From contig OX243814.1 of NCBI GenBank assembly GCA_945859605.1, positions 24,145,686-24,209,685 of the forward strand: a DNA stretch of 64,000 nt, in the 5' to 3' direction. The position numbers were made by a program, and so were the translations under genes. The notes beneath the pieces were generated by a model. That model did not search any database. It saw nothing but the letters and a program-made list of their open reading frames with translations, and was not told the DNA's origin. The stretch comes from Lumbricus rubellus (Eukaryota; Annelida; Clitellata; Crassiclitellata; Lumbricidae). Of this stretch, positions 12,181 through 50,500 are shown in pieces (positions within the stretch are counted from its first letter, which is position 1; each line of letters starts with the position of its first letter).

Positions 12181-13274
12181 ACGTGTTCTGCTAGCTTCTT
12201 CCTGGTTGACTATATATATGAGCACTTCATGGCCAGCCTGTTGTGGCCCGTCACTTGAATTCGGTTATTATATCCGGATCTTGAATATGCAAATTATATA
12301 TAGGCCTATTTAGTCTGCAGTTCGTCGTCTCTCAGTGCCACATAATTATTATTGGCTGCTTATGTCTATTTATAGATCTGGTGGTTAGTTGAACCTGAAC
12401 CGCGTTCCTAAACACGCTAGCCTACCGTAGGCAAAACTTCCCCTCTTAGGCAGGCCTCTAACGACGCTTATTAGGCCTAGGCTAATAATTGGCTGTCTCA
12501 GGTTATTTGCTGCCCTCTGGGGAAAACGAGTCAAAACAAACAGAAAGACTTGTTAGATTACAGGGTGATAAACGGTGTACTTTGATCGAAGTTAATAATT
12601 ATGCCCTTATTCGTCAGCTTCGTTGACACAGGAAGGATTTACCGCGCACTCGGCAGCGCAGGCCTAGCTAGACCTAAATGTCGTCGGCCACCTGAGTGGA
12701 TTTGATAGGCCTAAGTCAAACGGATTGCGTGAGTCTTTTCTCAGGGAGATTGTACGGTGAACATAATCACGACAGAGTGCAATAATGAAAGGATTCACAT
12801 GATGAAGCAGGTTACAGATGAATTTTAAACTGAATTCTGAGCTTCGTTTTGGTGATTTAAATAGAGTGATATCGTAAAACGTTGACGTAGGCTACTATCG
12901 TTAAAACCGCAGAACTTTGACAGCGGTTAGTCAACACATTCTTTCTGATGTGGTTTTGCGAGAGAGTTCATGGTCACGATAATAATAATCTGAAATTCTT
13001 AATCTGATCGCTGCGCCTTCCTCTGGCAAACAAACCGCTGATAGAAAGCTACAAACATTATTGACGATGGAATTATGCGAAACATTTGAAAACTTAAACA
13101 TTGTGTAGGCCTAACAAGACCTGCTGAAGTTGAATTATCGCTGGAGACCACACAGTTACGACAGTGCTGGGGTCCTGCTGGATCAGGGACCAGCTGGCAG
13201 TTACCGGTTCATTGTTGATCTTGTTTTGTCCTTGAATGCTTCGTCAAGACTAGACCGTAAAGTATCTTCATATA
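12181..13274 (+). promoter_or_regulatory. 5' flank and probable 5' UTR of the Abl gene
   Basis: This 1.1 kb lies directly upstream of the Abl start codon. It is noticeably richer in CpG (for example cgcgcactcggcagcg at about 12640) than the AT-rich surroundings, as expected of a CpG-type promoter. No TATA box or initiator can be fixed, and the transcription start is unknown. Assignment as promoter rests on position and composition only. Confidence 0.4.
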
Positions 13275-38868
<25,594 letters not shown>

Positions 38869-40559
38869 CTTCATTGTAATAGACGGGTGTAAGGAGTAAC
38901 ATTGCACAGGAGATTCACAAACTGGAACAGCTATTTCATGAAAGAAACCATATATTTTATAGACAATTCACAAAATCTTACCAAACTGTTACTAAGTTTA
39001 CAGTTGTGTAGGAGGTGTTGATGCCAAAGTCAGGTGTCATAATTATGTCAAGGAACAGGAATCAATTCTTTCTTTTTATGCACTTATTAAGCATTAATTA
39101 AGTGCCATGCTTGTAAGCACAACTGTAGTGTGTGTGCGTGTGTGCCTGCATATAAGTGGCGTAGATATGTAGTGATCATCTACTACATGGAAACACGCTA
39201 TGTCCATACCGACAGACAAAAAATGTGGAATATGGGATTCACGCATTAGTTGAGATTGTTATTTGGAAAGTCATGTCGCTACATTTAAACTTCAAACAAA
39301 TGTTATGTAATTAAGTAAGTAAGTAGCCTTACTCACAAATGTTGAAAAAATGTTCAGAAAAACGGAATAGTTGTAAATGAAAAGTAATTAATTGACGAAC
39401 CAACAGACCAACGACTGATATATTTACCAACCGAAGATTTCTTACAATGGACCATTTTTCCAGTGATGCAAGGTATTTTGTTAAAATATGTCCCACAGTC
39501 AGTTTTATTCTTGTTATAGGTATTTATTGTATTAAATGTGACAAGTTGTATTTTACTTGCATATTGGATCATTCTTGCTTACTTTTTGCAAAGACCACAA
39601 ACTGTAAATCACGCTGCTGTCTCCATTGTTTGTATCTGCACACAGTATAATATATGCTATATGCTGTGGTTTTTATAAACATTTTGTACTGGAGAATTAG
39701 GTCTTGATGGTATAAAGTATTTTATGTACAATGACTTGGTCATTTAAGTTTTCAGACTGATTCAGATAAGAAATTCAGATCAATCAATACTTGTCTTTAT
39801 GTATGTATCTGGATACTTACTAGTACAATAGGACCTTTGTATGAATACTTACTCAACACTTGCACAATAGGACCTTTGAGTATGAGTAGTTTTTCTCATG
39901 ATAGCACTGCCTGCACCAGTCCATAAAAATAACGATTTTAACTTGCTAGATAGGTGTGCGCAAATATTTGTGCAGGAATGGCAAAACACAATGATCACTG
40001 TTAATTTTTGGCAAGAGCTAAAAATTCATGGTAAGAATTGTCGGGGGATTGGGGTTCAGCCCCTAATGTTTCTTAGGACGTCATAGTAACGTTTTCATTG
40101 CAAAACTCAACCTAAAATAAATCAAAGCCTTAACCCTTCGTAGCTACTTTTCTACAATAATTCTCATACTGGGAAAAATACACAAAAGGAAATTAAGAAC
40201 ATGGGTATTTTTCGCAGACGTTTTTTGATGTAAATTTAACCATCTTCACTTTGTGCATAATTATTATGATAATTGGTATCATTAGTGCTTTAGGATGATG
40301 AAAATTGTTTAAAACCACAGGTAGTAGTTTTTAAAAGATGCAAATTTTCTTTAAGGAGAGGTCTACTGACAAACTGCTCCTATTTCCCCCATGTGTAGAC
40401 ATCCATAATTATGTCATTACCAAATAAACCAATTTTTTCTTTCTGAGTAACTTCATATCTCCATCTAGGTATTCCTTTGCCTGAAGACAATCGAAACCAT
40501 AGCAACAGATTCTGCTGGCCGAGCGAGAGCTACAATTGTATCCATAGGGTCCGTGTAGG
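38869..40559 (+). other. Abl 3' UTR and downstream flank
   Basis: No exon encoding the F-actin-binding domain was found. An AATAAA at 40116-40121 could serve as polyadenylation signal but is 1.2 kb past the stop and is unproven. A (AAGT)n-like taagtaagtaagtag lies at about 39313, and a local duplication (caataggacctttg) near 39830-39880. Confidence 0.4.
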
Positions 40560-41037
40560 CAGGGGTGTCAAAGAGCTGGCCCGCGGGCCATTTCTGGCCC
40601 GCCGACGATTTTTTTCTGGCCCGCGGAGCCTTCTCTAAAGATTACAAAATTAGAGGATAAAAGTTCACATTTTTTTATTTTACAGTCAACGCCAAATACT
40701 GCAAAATACATGGAGGTTTTTTCTACTGAGTTGGCCTACTGACGTCACTTTTACTCGGACCCACAGCTCTGTGTGGACTAAAAGCTTAGGCCTATCTATG
40801 GTTTCCGGTTGGTTGTCTGTTAACAAAATTATGAAAGTTATGAAACACTTATATTATTTAAAATGTTCTGGGAATTGGCTGATCAAGCCCAGAGATTCCT
40901 CTCAGATCACTACCCAAATTTTGCTCAGGATCTTCGACACCCTGGCTCGCCACTTGTTATAAGATGTTCACATTGGCCCGCCACTTGTTTGAAGATGTTC
41001 ACACTGGCCCGCCACTAAAAAAGGTTTGACACCTCTG
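40560..41037. mobile_element. 478-bp hAT (Charlie-type) MITE
   Basis: Ends CAGGGGTGTCAAAG and TTTGACACCTCTG are inverted. Flanks GTGTAGG(C/G) at both sides agree at 7 of 8 positions. Inside, tggcccgc motifs recur near both ends, and a phrase gcccgccacttgtt(a/g)...agatgttcaca(t/c) is duplicated at about 40948-41015. There is no transposase. Confidence 0.85.
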
Positions 41038-41040
41038 GTG

Positions 41041-42297
41041 TAGGGTATTCTTTTGTTTGATGACAATATAATACCCATTGTCCAATGTCCATACCAACAG
41101 ATTCTTCTGCCTGAGTGACAATTTCGTATCCATGTAGGGCATATATACGTAGGCCTATTCTTTTTTAGAGCCTGTGCATGCTCATTATCTTGCTCGAAAC
41201 AATAGACAATCGTAACCATATAAAGAGAGCCTTTTGTCTGATTAACAATCGCCTCTACCACTAGGCCTACAATGCATAGATATTCTGTTTTTCGAATAAT
41301 TATAATCGTGACATATGAACAGATTTTTTGTCTAAGTTAATCTTGTCCACACCTAGCCTATGATAATTATAGGCTTAGCCTATTATATATATTCTGTTGT
41401 TTGAAGACAATCATACGTAGGCCTATAACCATGCAATGCCATATCAACAGTTTCGATCTACTATCTGAGTAGCAAAATCTTTACATGATGAAGTCAACGA
41501 CCTGGATGAAGTCGTAACCATAGCAATAATTGATTCTTCTGTCTTACTCTGAGCACAGGTTCATTTATTTATTTTACTTATTTATTTATTCCGAGTATTT
41601 ATATAGCGCCTATTCAAGAAACCTACTCAGAGGCGCTCTGTTGTATCATTGTACGTAGGCCTAGCTGTGACTGAGCAAGAGGTCGTTAAGGTTGACTCTG
41701 AGACCTGAGTGACAATATTAGGCTATATCCACATCCATAGATCGAGTAGGCCTAGGCCTATTCACATAATTAGTACGAATATTAAGATTTGTAAATATTC
41801 GATCAAGAGCATTAACGAATCCTAAAACTGCTGACGAATATTAAATTCGCATGTTCATTCAAGAAATTATCAAAACGTGTAACGTTTTACTGAATGAATT
41901 GTAAAAAATTGAGTTAGCCTAGGCCTAACTGCGGCCTATATCAGTAACTTTACTAGGTTCATGGTTATAGGAACACCAAAGTCTTTAAAAATATAGAATC
42001 CTTGGTCCTAGTAGTTAAGATTTAGGCTATAATCTTATGTCATATGCGTTCTTGTGAATTGTTTCAATTGCATAATCGTACAATGTGACTGGCTGCGGTC
42101 TGCCAACCGGATTGCTTCAATAAACAATATAGGCTTTTCAAAGATCTTCGCTTTGTTTTTATTATCCCATTCCCATACTTCTAGTACTGTTTTGCAACTT
42201 GTCATATTAAAGAATATACTTACTTACTTATTAAAAATTTTGATAAAAGTATGAAAACTACATACTTACTGCATCGTCTAATTTTAGAAGTAGTCAA
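41041..42297. other. Intergenic region, LINE tail remnant
   Basis: An L2/CR1-like tail tatttatatagcgcctattc with ctactcagaggcgctct lies at about 41595-41640, and copy 2 of the 33600 repeat at 42047-42125. AGGCCTA motifs are frequent. No gene is recognised. Confidence 0.5.
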
Positions 42298-42424
42298 TGC
42301 GCATGCGTATAGTGAAATTTGGGAGGAAGATTTGAAATTTATCGTGATTTTGAGTGTAGTTTGTAAAGAAAGTTATTAAAACATTAAGCGATTTTCTGTA
42401 CTGTGCGGAGTTTGTGGATACCAG
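42298..42424 (+). promoter_or_regulatory. Candidate promoter and 5' UTR exon of the TACC-like gene
   Basis: TGCGCATGCGTA at 42298-42309 is a near-consensus NRF1 palindrome, often found in TATA-less promoters of cell-cycle genes. About 115 bp downstream, ACCAG|GTATGC would be a usable splice donor for a non-coding first exon that could join the acceptor at 44423. This is inference from motif and position; there is no transcript evidence. Confidence 0.3.
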
Positions 42425-43143
42425 GTATGCCAGGTGTACATTAGTGTAATTTTGGTAACCCGATGTGTCGTGTAGGCAGTTTGCAGTTTACTTAATGGTT
42501 CCTACATCTGAATGGACTCCTGGATGCGTATTAAAATTCCAAAGGTGGCCGCCCGAATTTCCGTAAACGAATGCAGACCGAATCCCCAAATCTAGTTTCT
42601 AAGTACGGCACACACACAACACACAGTTTAATACTTGAATGAATGAACTTAATGATTTGCTAATCCCGAAGACTGAGTGCATTGCCTGCCCATGTAAAGT
42701 TTGTAAACAATATGATAGCCTACGACTTCGCTGAAAATAGAGCGCTGCTACCCACCAGCCACATCCCATAATGCAAATACATTCAATAAATGAGTAATTA
42801 ACGCGAATTTTAATGTAATAAAATATCAAACCGTGTTCAAACTGATACAATGCAGAATGACTACAATTCGCAGTATGACGGATGATCACAGACTTTTACA
42901 GGAGTCGAATTTGACTGTCGGCAGCCATCACGACCTGCTACTCATTTGACCATCGTCATCTGCCGATTGTAAGGTTGAGTGGAACTTTAGGAGGGTTGCA
43001 GGAAGAGATGCTGCATTCGTGCCAGAGTGTTAACCATTGTCCTAAACCCCTCTCCCAATTGATAATGAAATCCCAAATTCCTTTGTGTGGCTCCCATATT
43101 GCAGTCAGAGGTATATCTAACAGAATAACTGGGCATAGTACAG

Positions 43144-43722
43144 GGTTAAACCGTAGTTTAGGCTGTTTAATTTTTTTCATTATCGATATCCCGTAGTTTA
43201 GGCTGTTTAATTAATAAACGCCTAAAATCATGAATGTAACGCGGCATAAAAGGCGCTATTCCAATTTCTGAACATTCGCAACCGGAAGTAGCAATATAAA
43301 CCGAAAACGCGAGAAGATGGAAGCTGGATTGACGAAAAAACGGTACTTTTTATACGACAACCAATTTCTTACATTCGATGACAAATATTTAGTGACGAAA
43401 TAGAAGCGGGATTTTACGCATGAGGGTCGGTTAGGGCTCAGGTTAGGCGTCGTGAGGGTCGGTTAGGGTTAGTTTTAGGGTTAGTGTTCATTCTGCTGAA
43501 AATGAAGCTGGATTGATGAAAAACGCTTGAGAAGTAGAACCTGGATAAAGGCATTTTATACCTGAAATGGAAGCTGGATAAAGGCATATTTATAGTTGAA
43601 ATGGAAGCTGGATTGAACCTGGCGATCCAGAAATTACTTGTATATCATTTATACACATGCAAATAATTTAACAGCCTCACTTTTTGGCCAAATAATTAAA
43701 CAGCCTAAACTACGGTTTAACC
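43144..43722. mobile_element. 579-bp palindromic element with telomere-like core
   Basis: The left end GGTTAAACCGTAGTTTAGGC is repeated inverted at the right end, GCCTAAACTACGGTTTAACC. The 8-bp duplication TAGTACAG is exact at 43136-43143 and 43723-43730. The 21-bp end motif (cgtagtttaggctgtttaat) occurs twice in tandem on the left. The core has a run of TTAGGG-type motifs at 43424-43492 and repeated gaaatggaagctgga phrases. No coding sequence is present. Confidence 0.92.
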
Positions 43723-44423
43723 TAGTACAGTACTTACCTATTGAACAAGCTGGTGACAGAAAATATATTGGGCAGTTATGGCCAATTTGGTAGCCAACCC
43801 TCGCTTAGCAATGATGGCGATGTAACATGACATAGCCAGTTATTTGCACGGGGAAAGGGTTTATGGTATAAATTAGATTAGAGTGAATGTTAGACGTATG
43901 ACGAAAAAATTTGTAGCAGAACAATGACAAGTAAAATTTTGTGATATTACATTGGCGTTCTGACCAAACCAGTAAATACTTAGCTGTACCCTTTCAGGGA
44001 GTTGGATTTCTGTGATTCAGGTAGACTAGGGATTCTAGGACACTTAGAACTGTTGTTAAGCTGACAGTCAGTACAAATGCACGAGTCATCTCTTAGAATT
44101 TTATGAAAGAATTTTACAAAAAGAATTCAGTTATCACTTTGTTAAGAGTAAAACCGACGATTGTTTTCGAAACCGATAATCGGATTTCCGACTATCGTTA
44201 ACATCCTGACATGCATTATTTTATCATTTCCTTTTAGATTATTATGGTCTTGTGCTGTCAGGTTAGGAGCTTTGTTGATTGGCTTTAGACTTTAGGAGGA
44301 ACTGCATAGATGTCCACTTATGATTGCTTTATAAAAAAAGTGAAATGGTTAATTAACGATTGTTTTTAAACACCATTATGTAATTCTGTTATTGTACCCT
44401 GTTTTTCTTTTGTGCTATAATAG

Positions 44424-44596
44424 AGAAGAAGATGAATTCAAGCCAAACGATTCATGAATTTGCGGATGAGAACGAGCAGATGCTGATTAGTTCACTTAGT
44501 CAGCTAACCTTAAATGCAGCTCTACCAACTTCTCCTTTGAAACTCTCAAATCGAGAAAATATTTTGAAATCACAGCAGTCTGTGGAAATCTTGAAG
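44424..44596 (+). CDS. Candidate N-terminal exon of the TACC-like gene
   Basis: The acceptor ttgtgctataatag| is followed by AGAAGAAG and an ATG at 44432. Fifty-five codons (MNSSQTIHEFADENEQMLIS ... PLKLSNRENILKSQQSVEIL K) end at AAG|GTAGGA in phase 0. The SPLKLSNREN segment resembles the N-terminal SVLRVSQKEN segment of vertebrate TACC3. The joining partner is uncertain: the giant exon has a possible phase-0 acceptor at 51833-51834 (tttttgctcccagag|AAT), but it could equally start at its own ATG at 51739. It could also be part of an unrelated transcript. Confidence 0.5.
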
Positions 44597-47500
44597 GTAG
44601 GAGAGTTTTGCTTTGCGAATAAGTGAGAATTGTTGTGTGGTTCTGGACTACTTAAGGCAGAATGTAATTAGACTATTTATTTATTTGTTCAGAAATTTGA
44701 TATGGTGCCCCATCAAACTTGCCTACTTAGGAGTGCTCCCAGTCCAACCCGGGTCGAATAAATTGTTCATAAGAACAGTGAGAAATGGGACATAGAAAGA
44801 CCAAATAGGCATTTGACGAAGAATAGTAGGGAACGCATTCCAGGTCGCAGGGCCAGCCACTGACTAAGCGGAGCGCTGCCTGATTGCAGTCCGTGAGCGA
44901 GGAACAATAAGTTCTGCTTGTGCAGCTGAGCGGAGAGAGCAGCGGTGCTGGACGTGCATGGTGGAGCAGCAGAGCTCCTGCAATTATAAAGGGGCTAGAC
45001 CCTCAAAACAGCGCCATACCAAGACAGAAATTTGGTAAGCAATGCGTTGTGAGTATGGGAGCCAATGGAGTACATCCCACTTACACGCAGAGACTCTGCC
45101 AAACTTGGGATGCGGCCTATGAGGCGGGCAACAGTGCACAGGACTCTGTTTATGGACCCTACTCGAGAATCCAGATGTCCATTGTATTTGGCGCTGCAGT
45201 AGTCCCTATGTGAAACTACGAACACATGAACAAGTGTTGTAGCTGCTCTAGGAGTCAAAGCAATGCTGAAGCTGGTAGTAACAGCTGCGACACAGAAGGT
45301 TACCATGTCGTGTAAATGTGAGTTCCTTCTCTGGCATGATTCCCAAATCCTGGACTGAAGTCGAAAAAGTGAAATGTGGGCATTTCGAGGATAGGAGGCT
45401 TAATCAATTTAGAGATTGCTGGGGCATTATATTAGCGAGATAAGAGCTGTGTGTCTTAGCTGGGTTAAGGTTCAGGTGGTTAGAAGACAGTAAAGACACC
45501 CTAACTGCTATATGTAGATGATTGATTTCTCAATTTAATAGCTTACACAATTAGTCGGCCAGAATTAAACCAAAAATTTCAAAAGCTAGAAGAAATTTGT
45601 GACAAGCCAATTATATTTGCAATGGGTTTAGTATGGTCTAGTTTCATTCCCATAAAAACCTACAGTGAACCTACAATTAGGAAAATGTGAAATTTGAACT
45701 TAAATTTGGGACTATTTGTTTGGCGAATTTAGACATTGCGCAGTCTTTTCTGAGTAGGAGTTGCCGTGGCGTAAGAAGGCAGTTACAGTCTTCGGTTGCA
45801 TGTTTACGTCGGCAACGTGCAATTTAATAGCATAATTTTGTGAAATTTGGTGTTTAATTCGCGTTTAAAGTTAGTTCAGCCTTAGATTACGTAATATTGT
45901 TAGGGATTGCTTCGATTTTATCGGGTAGTTTAACCTGTTAACGTTGTGTAGCATTTTTTTTAGCAATTTGTAATTGAGTTGAGCGATAATGGCGAATCGG
46001 GCAGATACTATGCGAGGATAAATGCATTATTAGCCGTTCTGTTACCAGTTCTTAGACTAGCGATTATCGTCACTGCATTTGCGCAAGCAAGAGGAATGAA
46101 TCCCATCTCAGAAAGCTAGTATTCGGCGTGATGATAGCGCTATAACCAATACATGGCTAGACATCCAGGCATAGTTAGTGTTCATGAACGCTGCAGAATA
46201 GTGTATTATAGTGGTCGACATTGCGAGCTGCATAAGCGTAAGCTGGTAGCGGTGAACCGGATTATTATTGACTTTTTATATAGCGCACTTTCACGGTAGC
46301 TTACTCAGAAGCACTCCTAGTCTAACAACGGCTAAATGAGGCAGTTTTTAAGCGAGAAAGGATGTAACCTCTAGGCACAAGGCGGAATGAAACAGGGAGC
46401 CTACTCCAGGTTCTAGGACCAGCCACTGAGAAAGAGTGCTGGTACATTATAGTAGTCCGTGAGCGAGGGGCCAAGAGCTCAGCTTGATCAGCTGATTGGA
46501 GGTCAGATCGCCACTGGACACCAGAGGTGGGACAGCAGAGCTCCTGCAGGTACATGAGAGCCAGACCCTCCATGCAGCGCAGACTAATGCAGAAACCCTA
46601 TAAGTTATCCGATGTGTAATAGAATGCCAGTAGAGTACATTGTGCATGTACCCTATGACTTGGTCAAATTCATGGATGCATACGACTTATAAGATGTGCT
46701 AATGTGCGCTGAACCTGCTCAAGACACCCGATCTGGATCACCGGGAACCCCACAGGAGGGAGCTTCAATAGTCAAGACGAGAGATCACAAAGGCATGGAC
46801 AACAGTGGCAGCAGCAGTAGGGGACATTTCTGCAGACATTACCGGTAATAGCGTAGTAAAGCAAATTATCACAATAGCAAAGTGAAGCAAATTATCGATC
46901 AACTCAATTACATAGCACTACGAAAATGCTACACATTGTTAACAGGTTAAACTACCAGTTAGAATCGTATCAATTCCTAACAATTTTATGTAATCTAAGG
47001 CCGAATTAACTTTGAATGCTTATGAAACAAACAAATTTCACAAACAGTATACGATTAAATTGCACGTTTTCGACATAAACATGCAGCTGCCAACAGGGCC
47101 GGATTAAGGCATGTTCAACATGTTCGGCCGAACAGGGGCCCCCACACTTTAGGGGGCCCCCACAAATGTGTAAAAAAAAAAATTTTTTAGCAAATTTCGG
47201 CCACACGGCTATTTTTCCCAAAATTTTTGCGGATGACTAAAAAAAAAAAAAAAAGGTCGTCAACTTTTTTGGCGGATGAAATGGTATAATTTTCGGAAAA
47301 ATTTCGGCGGATGACTTTAAAAAAAAAAAAAAAAAAAGGTCATCAACTTTTTTGGCGGATGAAATGGTATGATTTTTCTGAAAAATTTTACAAATTTTCC
47401 GCAAAAATTTTTCGAACAGGGCCCCCACAAAAATTCTCGAACAGGGCCCCGACATTGCTTAATCCGGCCCTGGCTGCCAGCCAGACTCCAGTTCTAATTT

Positions 47501-50500
47501 ACACAAAAAATTGGAATGCGTTTCCTCCTTGGCATTTCAATTTTCTTTCTTCTACATGACATCCTGAAAGACTATGCTCATCAAATAAACCACAATTTGT
47601 CCAACAAACCGGGCATGCATTACATCTCCCATCTTGATCCAATGGAAATCACAATCAAGCACAGATATGATATCCATCATGACAGAAGGATCACCTGCAG
47701 GATCCTCCGCTCCATCCTGTTGGCTTGCCAACATTAAACTCCATTGGGACTCATGCAACCCTAAACGCTACCTAATTCCACCCACACCTATTCCCTCATT
47801 CCATTGAAACCATATAATTTCAGTTGTGTGCTTCTATAGATATACATAAATGTATTAAGAAAAAAGGAATTAGGTTGTCCTCATGCACTATTCTTTTAGA
47901 TCATTCTGCTTTGTTCTGGTTTCTTTCAATTTTTGTACATGCTGCTGTAATTAATGAATAAAGATTCCTATATCTACAACTGTCTTAATATCAATATATG
48001 GCAGGTTTATGTTTAAATTGTTTGTTTATAGGTGGAATGTTTGTGACTGTCATAGATCTTTATAGTGTTGCAAAGTACCACAACTATCTATATAGGCCTA
48101 TAATTGTCTGTGCTTTGATGAGTGCATCACTTCCTGTACAGTGTGGACACTAAGCATCCTGTGCATGTATGAATGCTACAAACTTAATTATCACTCTCAT
48201 GCAACCAGAACACACCAACTTGGCCTACTGTTTTTCATTGTATCTATGGACATAATTATTTTCTTGACCTTATGTGACCTGCCAATTTTGCTCATGACCT
48301 GCCTTACGATCTGCTTGGGACTTTTAGCTCTTTTTTACATTTAACTTCCTTGACCTATTATTATTATTAAATAAATAAATTTATAACGCGCGCAAGGTCA
48401 CACCGACCTACTGAATAACTGCTTGACACGACCTGCCTAAATAGTAGCCTAAGCTTATAGCTCGGCTGAGCTACCGGCGCTATATAAATCGTCTTATTAT
48501 TATTATTTATTATTATTGTGCCAGTGTCTGCATATTAAAATTGTATTCTTAGTTTAAGTGCTATTTCAATATTTGCAAGCAGGGTAATGGATGAGGACAT
48601 CAATTCCTTCTCTTAGGTCTATTACTATTAGCTTAGATAGCAAGAGACAATATCTCAGTCCTGACACAGTAGTGTATCAACATGGGCGGAGTTGGTTTCC
48701 GTTCTTGGAGGAGCTAATGCCTTCTTAGGGGGGGGGGCTAAGCCCGGAAAAGATATAATTTTCATGGTAAAAAAGCTGAATCTGGGCCTTCTTGGGGGGG
48801 GGGGGCTTAGCTCCCCCTAGTCCCTGATAAACTCCGCCCATGTGTATCAAAGGACATGCATTTATTCACTCTACTGACAAGTGCTTGCTGGATGAGTGGT
48901 TGTTTCATATTGGGCTATTTAAGTAAGTATTGGTAATTAAAAGTTGTTGAAAAATCTTAATCTAAAGGCTCGTTCGGCCCGTTAATATAATTATTAGGCC
49001 TACATATAATTTTCCTTAACCCCCCCCCACCCCCTCTTAGGAGGTGGTTTGGCGGTTTCGAACCCGACATAAAAAATCTAATTTTAAAGAACTAGTTCTC
49101 TGTATTTTGCGTCCAAGACCATTGGAAAAAGTTAAAAACCCAGGAATGGAACTCCGGAATTTTGTTCATGGCTCGCCCCTGCAAATTTTAAATTTAGTTA
49201 TGCATGTCGAATTGTCGATCTTGTAAAACATGTGAAACGGCCCCTTAATTTCAATACCATTCGATTATCTGACCCACTAAACACGGACAACAGACATCAG
49301 GATTGTGCACATCCGCCCACTGTACACAGAATTACAGCGTAAAATGTGTGTCATAAAGTGCGCTACTTTGGTGTTAATTTGTGAATTTTCCTAAGGGCTT
49401 TCGTTTTGTAGGTTTTAGTATGTTATACTACATGATATTACCTAACTAAAAACTATAAAACTGGCTTGTCACAAATTTCTTTTAGCTTTTTTTATATCAC
49501 GCCGACTAAATGCATCTAGACACCAGCAGAATTCAGAATTGGGCTCATCTGCTACCTGGTGAATGGTTTTGTAACAATTTGAAATAGGATTTAGTAATTA
49601 AATTGAAGTTGCTCAGAGTGAAGACCTTCAATTACGAGCCCAGGCTGTTTATAATGCAAGGCATTATTAATTATTATGGCCTTTAGATCAATTGAAAACA
49701 GGAAATAAGCTGCTCTGCCTCTGATCATTCTGATGGTGTCTTGCATCCATGCTGGCTGAGTAGCTCCATTGTGTGCGCGTGTGTGTGTGTGTGCACTGTG
49801 TTTGTGTGTGTCGCATGCAGGTTGTCTGCATAATGAAATTTTGGTGAGATGTACAACTGCTCAATTGATTTTCTTGATAGGGCTTGTTTGGCCATTTGCA
49901 ATCTAAACTGAGGAATTGCATTACTTCACTTTTCACAGAACTTTTAATCCCGCGACCATTTAATCCCGCGAGAGTTAATCCCGACGACATTTAACCCCGG
50001 CGACACTTAATCACGCGACCAATTAATCCCGCGACAGTTAATCCCGGCGACATTTAATGCCGCGACACTTAATACCGGGAAAGTAAAATAACATTTTAAA
50101 ACAGTTAAATTCAAAAAAACAATATTCACAGCAAAAACGTTTGCAGTTAGCCTAAATATTATAACACGAGTAAAATTCGAAAAAAGCAATATTTACAGCA
50201 ATATTCACTGCATGTTTTTCATAAAAAGAGCTCCGTTGGCATTGTCGCGTTTTTTAATGTATTCGTAATTTCTATGTATCGCAGTTTGTTTGCCTTTGCA
50301 ACTGCAGCTGAAATTCGCCTCCATGTCACTGCCTTATCGTTGACTGAACTTCGCAAATCCTGTTTAAAATCCTTTAGGCCTATAATGATCGTTTTATGTA
50401 CAGATGTAGCCTACAACAGAAAACCAAAACAGAGATGCAGGCCTACCTAATTGGCTATGTGGACAACAATAGTCCTACAAATATTCGTACTCAGGTATTA

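Noticed and set aside
11802..12313. Cys/Leu/Ser/Val-rich frames of up to 149 residues
   Set aside because: Translations of the GTCT/GTAT microsatellite.
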